From Clostridia bacterium (lineage in GTDB: Bacteria > Bacillota > Clostridia > Oscillospirales > CAG-272): 6,917 nt of DNA. The stretch lies in the NCBI GenBank assembly GCA_024408015.1, contig JAKSVJ010000066.1, positions 1 through 6,917 on the forward strand, read 5' to 3'. The translations under genes and the position numbers were made by a program. The notes beneath the pieces are model-generated. The model worked only from the letters and a program-made list of their open reading frames with translations. It searched no databases and was not told where the DNA came from. How positions within the stretch are numbered: the first letter of the stretch is position 1; each line of letters begins with the position of its first letter. Below, in pieces: positions 1 to 4,993 of this stretch.

Positions 1-1
1 G

Positions 2-22
2 CAGTTAGAGAGCTCCCTATGA
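2..22 (+). other. Possible 3' end of an upstream gene
   Basis: Reading from base 2 gives six sense codons (Q-L-E-S-S-L) and then TGA at 20-22. That stop overlaps the ATG at 19-21 in an ATGA arrangement, the same junction seen between dnaB and tilS in this window. It fits the tail of a translationally coupled gene whose body lies to the left. Six codons are far too few to identify a product, and an open frame this short can occur by chance. Confidence 0.3.
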
Positions 23-1224
23 GTGAATATAAAATCAAAATGGGTGATATCATCAATGAAATCGTATTGAATGCTAAAATTAGAGAAGATTACAAATATG
101 TTGAACCTTCTGACTACGAAGGCATTCAAAAAGAGCTCAATAAGAAAATCGCTTTTAGAAAGAAAAAATATCCGAAGAGCATTAAGAAAAACATCAAGGG
201 CGCTTGGTATGGAAGAATTGCTGGTTGTCTTCTAGGCAAAACAGTTGAAGGAATTAGAACAGATGAGCTTATTCCTCTTCTCAAACATTCAGATAACTAT
301 CCAATGCACAGATACATTCTTAGCACAGATCCTACACAGGAAGAAATTGATAACAACAAATTTAAACTTGGCGTAAGATGCTATGCTGACAAAGTAAATA
401 GCATGCCAGCTGATGATGATACAAACTATATGGTTTTGTATCAGGAAGTTGTAAAAACATATTCACGTGACTTTACACCTGATAACATTGCTGAATTTTG
501 GCCTAAGAAACAGCCACAAAATGCTTATTGCACAGCTGAAAGAGTTGCATTCAACAACTTTGTAAAGGGCTATTTGCCACCAATGTCAGCTATTGACCAC
601 AACCCATTCCGTGAATGGATTGGTGCTCAAATTAGAGGCGACTATTTCGGTTACATCAACCCAGGCGACCCTAAAACAGCTGCTGAGATGGCATGGAGAG
701 ATGCTTGCATTTCACATGTTAAAAATGGTATCTATGGCGAAATGTTCATCGCAGCTATGATTGCTGCTGCTCCTGTTACAAAAGACATTCAGGATATCAT
801 TAAAGCTGGTCTTTCACAGATTCCTGAAAAATCACGTCTCTATGAAGCTATCACAAAAGTTATTGATGCTTACAATAACGGTGTTACAGAAGAAGCTTTC
901 TTTGCTGACCTCCACCAGAGATGGAATGAATTCTCAGGTCACGACTGGTGTCATACAATTTCAAATGCTGAAATCGTTGTTGCTTGTCTTCTCTATGGTA
1001 AAGAAAAATACGGCCGTTCAATTTGTATGGCTGTAGAACAAGGTTTTGATACAGACTGCAATGGTGCAACTGTAGGCTCAATTCTTGGTATGAAAAATGG
1101 TTTCAACACAATTGAAAAAGAATGGCTCGAACCGCTTCACGGTAAACTTGACACAGCAATATTTGGTATAGGTCAGGTTAAGATTGATGACCGTGTTGAA
1201 CTCACAATGAAACACTTAGTCTAA
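19..1224 (+). CDS. ADP-ribosylglycohydrolase family protein (DraG/ARH-like)
   Basis: Likely a cytoplasmic, metal-dependent hydrolase of the ADP-ribosylglycohydrolase superfamily, whose members remove ADP-ribose from proteins, nucleic acids or small molecules; the substrate here cannot be told. In the 401-residue product the family core starts at about residue 61 (GAWYGRIAGCLLGK), followed by an acidic metal motif at 131-135 (ADDDT) and the C-terminal motif at 342-349 (GFDTDCNG). Residues 1-60 are a charged extension that many short DraG proteins lack. D133, D134, D344 and D346 match the usual metal-binding aspartates. The two positions that are Thr/Ser in DraG and ARH3 appear to be D132 and C347, as far as I recall a feature of a large Firmicutes/Bacteroidetes subgroup. 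The ATG at 19 is favoured by a weak AGAGAG at 7-12 and the ATGA overlap, but the frame stays open to the left edge, so a start outside the window cannot be excluded. rplI follows after 18 bp. Confidence 0.88.
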   Translation: MSEYKIKMGDIINEIVLNAKIREDYKYVEPSDYEGIQKELNKKIAFRKKKYPKSIKKNIKGAWYGRIAGCLLGKTVEGIRTDELIPLLKHSDNYPMHRYILSTDPTQEEIDNNKFKLGVRCYADKVNSMPADDDTNYMVLYQEVVKTYSRDFTPDNIAEFWPKKQPQNAYCTAERVAFNNFVKGYLPPMSAIDHNPFREWIGAQIRGDYFGYINPGDPKTAAEMAWRDACISHVKNGIYGEMFIAAMIAAAPVTKDIQDIIKAGLSQIPEKSRLYEAITKVIDAYNNGVTEEAFFADLHQRWNEFSGHDWCHTISNAEIVVACLLYGKEKYGRSICMAVEQGFDTDCNGATVGSILGMKNGFNTIEKEWLEPLHGKLDTAIFGIGQVKIDDRVELTMKHLV

Positions 1225-1230
1225 TATTTA

Positions 1231-1235
1231 GGAGA
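1231..1235 (+). promoter_or_regulatory. Shine-Dalgarno site of rplI
   Basis: GGAGA lies between the stop of the glycohydrolase gene and the rplI ATG, with about 8 bases between GGAG and the start codon. It is the most canonical ribosome binding site in the window and fixes the rplI start. The 18-bp gap leaves no room for a separate promoter, so rplI is probably read from transcripts that cross the preceding gene. Confidence 0.8.
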
Positions 1236-1242
1236 TAAAAAC

Positions 1243-1686
1243 ATGAAGGTTGTACTTCTTCAAGATGTAAAATCCATCGGCAAACAAGGTGAAATCATTA
1301 ACACATCTGATGGTTATGCAAGAAACTTCCTCTTTCCTAAGAAGTTAGCTGTAGAAGCTACTTCTCAGGTTATGACAGAACTCAAAGGCAAAGATGATTC
1401 ACATCGTCACCAAATTGAAGTTGAAACTGCAAACGCAAAGGAAGTTGCAAAAAAACTCGAAAGCATAGTTGTAAAAATCAAAATGTCTGCTGGTGCAGAT
1501 GGCAAAATCTATGGTTCTGTAACTGCAAAAGATATTGCTGAGAATCTTAAGGCACAAGCAGGTATTGATGTTGATAAGAGAAAAATCAACATTCCAGATC
1601 CGATTAAATCATTTGGTACTTACTCACTTGAAGTTAAGCTCTACACAGATGTGGTTGGCAAAATCACTGTTGTAGTTACAGACTAA
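1243..1686 (+). CDS. rplI: 50S ribosomal protein L9
   Basis: L9 is a large-subunit protein that binds 23S rRNA through its N-terminal domain and reaches out of the ribosome through a long helix; it is linked to reading-frame maintenance and translational fidelity. The 147-residue product has the normal bacterial length. The N-terminal signature is clear: MKVVLLQDV at 1-9, G13-x2-G16, and the rRNA-contacting GYARNFLFP at 24-32. Residues about 41-75 form the charged connecting helix. The C-terminal domain starts near 84 with the conserved GADGKIYGSVT. T21 and K34 differ from the residues usual in the signature (Val and Gly), which is minor variation. It sits 18 bp after the glycohydrolase gene and 17 bp before dnaB. 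The rplI-dnaB pair is a common Firmicutes arrangement. Confidence 0.97.
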   Translation: MKVVLLQDVKSIGKQGEIINTSDGYARNFLFPKKLAVEATSQVMTELKGKDDSHRHQIEVETANAKEVAKKLESIVVKIKMSAGADGKIYGSVTAKDIAENLKAQAGIDVDKRKINIPDPIKSFGTYSLEVKLYTDVVGKITVVVTD

Positions 1687-1693
1687 TAAATAT

Positions 1694-1699
1694 AGGGGA
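1694..1699 (+). promoter_or_regulatory. Shine-Dalgarno site of dnaB
   Basis: AGGGGA lies in the 17-bp gap after the rplI stop, with 5 bases between its last G and the ATG at 1704. It supports that ATG as the dnaB start. No promoter-like spacing fits in the gap. Confidence 0.75.
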
Positions 1700-1703
1700 T
1701 TTT

Positions 1704-3038
1704 ATGGCAGAAATCGTTCAGGAATTACCAAATTCCATAGATGCCGAACAATGTGTCATTGCCAGTATTTTGTCTAACACAGATTTATTATCTGAGATTT
1801 CAAGATCTCTAGATAGTGAAGATTTCTTCTATGCTAGACACAAAGATATGTATGAGGCTATTAAACGTCTCTTTCTTAAAAATTCAAAAATTGACATTGT
1901 TACACTTTCGGCTGAATTAAGCACAGAAAAGTCTTTTCAGAGTGAAGACCCAATCAACTATATCAAAGCAATTGCTGAAAAGTTGCCAACGTCAACCAAC
2001 TACAAGGATTATGTTGATATAGTTAAAGAAAGGGCACTCAAGAGAAGAATCATTGAACTTTCAAATGAAATAAAGAGCCAGGCATACACTGGTGAAAATG
2101 CAAGTTCAATTGTTGAATATGCTGAAAACGAAGTATATAACCTCACAAAAGGTAAAACTTCAAATAATCTAGTGCCAATTTCCACAGTCTTAGCAAACAC
2201 ATTTAACCACCTATCTGAAATTTCAAAAGATCCTGGCGTTAATGCTGGAACTCCAACAAACTTCAAACCAGTCGATGACCTTCTTGTCGGCATGGGAAAA
2301 GGAGATATGATCCTTATAGGTGCTCGTCCTGGTATGGGTAAAACAAGTTTTGCTCTTAACATCGCTACAAACGTTGCAAAGAACACTAAAAAAGCTGTTT
2401 GTATTTTCTCGCTTGAAATGTCAGCTGAACAATTAGTTACTCGTCTTATTGCTAGTGAAGCAATGATTGATAGTAGAAAACTTCGTTCTGGTGAGATTTC
2501 TCCAGATGAATGGGGCGATATCTCAAATGTTTGCGCTGAGTTGGCAACAACAAACATTCTTATTGATGATACAGCAGGTATTACTGTTTCACAAATTAGA
2601 TCAAAGGTTAATAGAGTAAAAGATCTTGGGCTTATTGTTATCGACTACTTACAGTTGCTCCAAGGTGAACGCCATTCTGATAACCGTGTTCTTGAAGTTG
2701 GTGATATTTCAAGAAACATCAAACTCATGGCAAAAGAGCTTGAAATACCGATTATCTGTTGTGCGCAGTTGTCTCGTGCTAATGAAAAAAGAAATAACGG
2801 CGACCGTAGACCTGTTTTGTCAGACCTTCGTGATTCTGGTTCTATTGAACAAGATGCTGATGCTGTTATGTTCCTTTATAGAAACGAAGAAAGCATGAAT
2901 GATACTGCTGGTCGTGGCGAAGTTGAATGCATCTTTGCTAAGAATAGACATGGTAGCACAGGTATCGTTAAGCTCGGATGGTATGGTCAATACACTAAGT
3001 TTATCAATATTGAACAAACACATGATGAACCTGTATGA
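1704..3038 (+). CDS. dnaB: Replicative DNA helicase DnaB
   Basis: DnaB (called DnaC in Bacillus subtilis) is the hexameric ATP-driven helicase that unwinds the chromosome at the replication fork and contacts primase through its N-terminal domain. The product has 444 residues, the usual length, with no intein. The N-terminal domain covers about 1-150 and begins with the typical LPNSIDAEQ motif (8-16). The RecA-like motor follows: Walker A GARPGMGKT at 206-214, catalytic Glu E238 within SLEMS, Walker B IVIDYLQLL at 311-319, and the sensor-like Q355 in CAQLSR. A conserved block at 374-386 contains DLRDSGSIEQ, and the trans-acting basic residues K413 and R415 lie in FAKNRHGSTG. All key residues are present, so the enzyme should be active. 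Its last four bases overlap the start of tilS. Confidence 0.98.
   Translation: MAEIVQELPNSIDAEQCVIASILSNTDLLSEISRSLDSEDFFYARHKDMYEAIKRLFLKNSKIDIVTLSAELSTEKSFQSEDPINYIKAIAEKLPTSTNYKDYVDIVKERALKRRIIELSNEIKSQAYTGENASSIVEYAENEVYNLTKGKTSNNLVPISTVLANTFNHLSEISKDPGVNAGTPTNFKPVDDLLVGMGKGDMILIGARPGMGKTSFALNIATNVAKNTKKAVCIFSLEMSAEQLVTRLIASEAMIDSRKLRSGEISPDEWGDISNVCAELATTNILIDDTAGITVSQIRSKVNRVKDLGLIVIDYLQLLQGERHSDNRVLEVGDISRNIKLMAKELEIPIICCAQLSRANEKRNNGDRRPVLSDLRDSGSIEQDADAVMFLYRNEESMNDTAGRGEVECIFAKNRHGSTGIVKLGWYGQYTKFINIEQTHDEPV
3035..3038 (+). promoter_or_regulatory. ATGA stop/start overlap joining dnaB and tilS
   Basis: The tilS ATG (3035-3037) overlaps the dnaB TGA (3036-3038). The roughly 20 bases upstream hold no purine-rich Shine-Dalgarno sequence. 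The natural reading is translational coupling: ribosomes finishing dnaB restart on tilS. The next in-frame ATG (3062) also lacks a ribosome binding site and would remove the first nine residues, so 3035 is preferred. Confidence 0.7.
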
Positions 3039-4360
3039 TTGAATCACTAAACAAAAAAGCCATGAATACAATTTCATTGTATGGCATGGAAGCAAATAAA
3101 TATATAGTTGGTTTTTCAGGCGGTTCGGACTCAATGACACTTCTCCACTTCTTGGTTGAAAACTACTCAAAAGAGAGTGTTGTAGCCATTCATGTTAATC
3201 ACATGATTAGAGGCGAAGAAGCTGATCGTGACGAGAATTTTTGCAAAGATTTTTGCGAAAAAAAAGGAATCACCTATGAATCAGTTCATGTCGATGTTCC
3301 AAGTGTTAGTGGAGGAGTTGCTCTCGAAGAAACGGCGAGAAATTTGAGATATAAAGCTCTCGAAGAAAAAGCTGTCAAATATGGGGCTCAAGCGATTGCT
3401 CTAGCTCATAATGCTAATGATAACGCGGAAACTCTTCTCTTTAATCTTGTTCGCGGATGCGGACTTTCTGGCATGGGAATACCACCAGTGAGATTTTCAA
3501 ATGGAATCAAAATTGTAAGACCACTTATTACTTGTAATAAAGACGAAATTCTTGAATATATAAAAGAGAATGATTTGTCATATGTTACTGATTCCACAAA
3601 TGATGATACTGACTATACAAGAAATTATATACGCAAGAATATTTTGCCTTTATTATGTGAAGTCAAAGACGGTGCAATAAAAAACATCACTGAGTTTTCA
3701 AATCGAACAAGATTTGATGAAGAATTCATTGATGAATATGCAAAACAGTTCATTATTGATAATGACTCTTTAGATATTAAAAAACTAAAAGGTCTTCACA
3801 AATCAGTTCTAACTCGAGTAATAATGAAAAAATACAGCGAAGTTTCAACTGAAAGCATGTCGAGTCAAAATATTATAGATGTAATTGGCCTTATAGAAAC
3901 CGGGCTTACAGGTAATTATATTTGTTTGCCTGATAATGTAGTTGCTATTATTTATGATGGAAATTTGAACTTTATTAGTTCAAGCTACCATGAGTTTATA
4001 ACAAACAAAGAAGGCTTTTCATACTCAATGAGTGAAAATGGAATTGTTGATGATAGACATGGATTTTGCGTATTACTCAACAAGCCGGAAGTGAAATCTA
4101 ATGAGCGTTTGTATAGCGCATATTTACCCAAGGATTTCACAGTTAGAAACAAAAAAGTTGGGGATTCAATAGACTACACAACTTTAACAAAAAGAATTAA
4201 AAAATTAACAAACGAAGTTGCTTTTGATGCAAGACAACGCAGACCTGTTTTTGAATACCAAAACCAAGTTATTTGGTATCCTGGTTTTGCGCCATCCGAT
4301 TTCATCAAAAACACAAATGATAAAATTCAAGTTTTTTACTTGGAAAAAATAGAGGTTTAG
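3035..4360 (+). CDS. tilS: tRNA(Ile)-lysidine synthetase
   Basis: TilS is an N-type ATP pyrophosphatase that attaches lysine to C34 of tRNA-Ile(CAU). This changes the tRNA from methionine to isoleucine identity and lets it read AUA, so the gene is normally essential. The 441-residue product has the full bacterial length. The PP-loop SGGSDS is at 28-33, preceded by the strand YIVGF. Other family motifs are VNHMIRGEEA (54-63), AHNANDNAET (124-133, where the first Asp of the familiar DDQ/DDN motif is Asn, a variant I believe is common in clostridia) and RNYIRKNILPLL (196-207). The C-terminal tRNA-binding domain is at about 358-425 and includes VGDS, KRIKKL and VIWYPG. Translation probably couples to dnaB through the ATGA overlap. 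hpt follows after 3 bp; tilS-hpt is a well-known Firmicutes pair. Confidence 0.96.
   Translation: MIESLNKKAMNTISLYGMEANKYIVGFSGGSDSMTLLHFLVENYSKESVVAIHVNHMIRGEEADRDENFCKDFCEKKGITYESVHVDVPSVSGGVALEETARNLRYKALEEKAVKYGAQAIALAHNANDNAETLLFNLVRGCGLSGMGIPPVRFSNGIKIVRPLITCNKDEILEYIKENDLSYVTDSTNDDTDYTRNYIRKNILPLLCEVKDGAIKNITEFSNRTRFDEEFIDEYAKQFIIDNDSLDIKKLKGLHKSVLTRVIMKKYSEVSTESMSSQNIIDVIGLIETGLTGNYICLPDNVVAIIYDGNLNFISSSYHEFITNKEGFSYSMSENGIVDDRHGFCVLLNKPEVKSNERLYSAYLPKDFTVRNKKVGDSIDYTTLTKRIKKLTNEVAFDARQRRPVFEYQNQVIWYPGFAPSDFIKNTNDKIQVFYLEKIEV
4351..4355 (+). promoter_or_regulatory. Shine-Dalgarno site of hpt, inside the end of tilS
   Basis: AGAGG lies in the last codons of tilS, 8 bases before the ATG at 4364. 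It supports that hpt start and means translation of the two genes is closely linked. Confidence 0.65.
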
Positions 4361-4363
4361 TTT

Positions 4364-4906
4364 ATGAATAACGATATCGAAAGAGTTTTACTATCAGAGC
4401 AAGACATTGACACCATTGTAACAAGACTCGCAAAAGAAATTGATAGAGATTATGCTGGCAAAAAACTACTAATGCTTGGCATATTAAAAGGTTCAGTGGT
4501 ATTCATGGCAGAATTAATGAAAAAAATCACAGTACCAGTTCAAATTGACTTCATGAAGGTATCATCATATGGTGGCGGAACTTCAACTAGCGGACGCATA
4601 AACATACTTCTTGACGTACTTAGAGCTGATTTATCTGAGTATGATATTCTTGTTGTTGAAGATATTGTTGATAGTGGAAAGACTTTGTCTTATCTCACAA
4701 AGTATCTTGCAAACAAAGGTGCAAAGAGTGTAAAAACATGTACTATGCTTGACAAACCTTCAAGACGTGAGGTTGAATTTGATGCAGATTACTCAGGTGC
4801 TATAATTCCAAATGAATTCGTAGTTGGCTATGGCCTAGACTATGATGAAAATTACAGAGCTCTTCCATATATTGGCATTCTCAAACCTGAAGTTTATTCA
4901 AAGTAG
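4364..4906 (+). CDS. hpt: Hypoxanthine (guanine) phosphoribosyltransferase
   Basis: A cytoplasmic purine-salvage enzyme that transfers phosphoribose from PRPP to hypoxanthine or guanine, giving IMP or GMP. The 180-residue length is typical of bacterial Hpt. LKGS at 41-44 forms the conserved pyrophosphate-binding loop. The flexible catalytic loop contains SSYGGGTSTSG (67-77). The PRPP-binding motif is at 95-107 (ILVVEDIVDSGKT), with the acidic pair E99/D100 and the likely catalytic base D103. K131 in LDKPSRR should contact the purine oxo group, and FVVGYGLDY (152-160) carries the metal-linked D159. These positions line up with human HPRT E133/D134, D137, K165 and D193. Only 3 bp separate it from tilS, and a plus-strand terminator follows, so it is the last gene of the unit. 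The ftsH gene often found after tilS-hpt is absent here. Confidence 0.97.
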   Translation: MNNDIERVLLSEQDIDTIVTRLAKEIDRDYAGKKLLMLGILKGSVVFMAELMKKITVPVQIDFMKVSSYGGGTSTSGRINILLDVLRADLSEYDILVVEDIVDSGKTLSYLTKYLANKGAKSVKTCTMLDKPSRREVEFDADYSGAIIPNEFVVGYGLDYDENYRALPYIGILKPEVYSK

Positions 4907-4918
4907 TTTGTACTTTTT

Positions 4919-4952
4919 AGACAGTATTGCATTCATGGCAGTACTGTCTTTT
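4919..4952 (+). terminator. Rho-independent terminator of the rplI-dnaB-tilS-hpt unit
   Basis: Arms 4919-4930 and 4938-4949 form a 12-bp stem with one G-T wobble around a 7-base loop. The stem is followed on the plus strand by a short T-run (4949-4952) and further T-rich sequence. It begins 12 bases after the hpt stop. The minus-strand side lacks a clean T-run, so this element mainly serves plus-strand transcription. Confidence 0.8.
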
Positions 4953-4959
4953 GTATTTC

Positions 4960-4987
4960 AAAAAAGGGGTAGCCAAAAGCTACCCCT
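4960..4987 (-). terminator. Rho-independent terminator of the GT4-CsaB gene
   Basis: Arms 4965-4973 and 4979-4987 form a perfect 9-bp GC-rich stem (core GGGGTAGC/GCTACCCC) with a 5-base loop. Read on the minus strand, the stem is followed by a run of T (complement of A at 4960-4965) and lies 6 bases after the TAA stop. It is a textbook intrinsic terminator for the minus-strand gene. It could also act weakly as a back-up on the plus strand. Confidence 0.88.
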
Positions 4988-4993
4988 ATATCA

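Noticed and set aside
761..1036. A 91-codon plus-strand frame inside the glycohydrolase gene
   Set aside because: Its leucine-rich product is what an out-of-frame reading of this gene gives, and the host gene is intact through the region.
2009..2557. A 182-codon open frame on the minus strand inside dnaB
   Set aside because: It lies fully opposite the strongly conserved helicase gene, shows no recognisable domain, and is explained as a shadow of dnaB codon usage.
2820..3170. A 116-codon minus-strand frame across the dnaB/tilS junction
   Set aside because: It is antisense to two well-supported genes and has no family resemblance or ribosome binding site that I can see.
3258..3265. A run of eight A in tilS, a possible slippage site
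   Set aside because: It encodes the normal E-K-K stretch in frame, the gene is intact, and A runs of this length are expected at this base composition. Nothing suggests programmed slippage.
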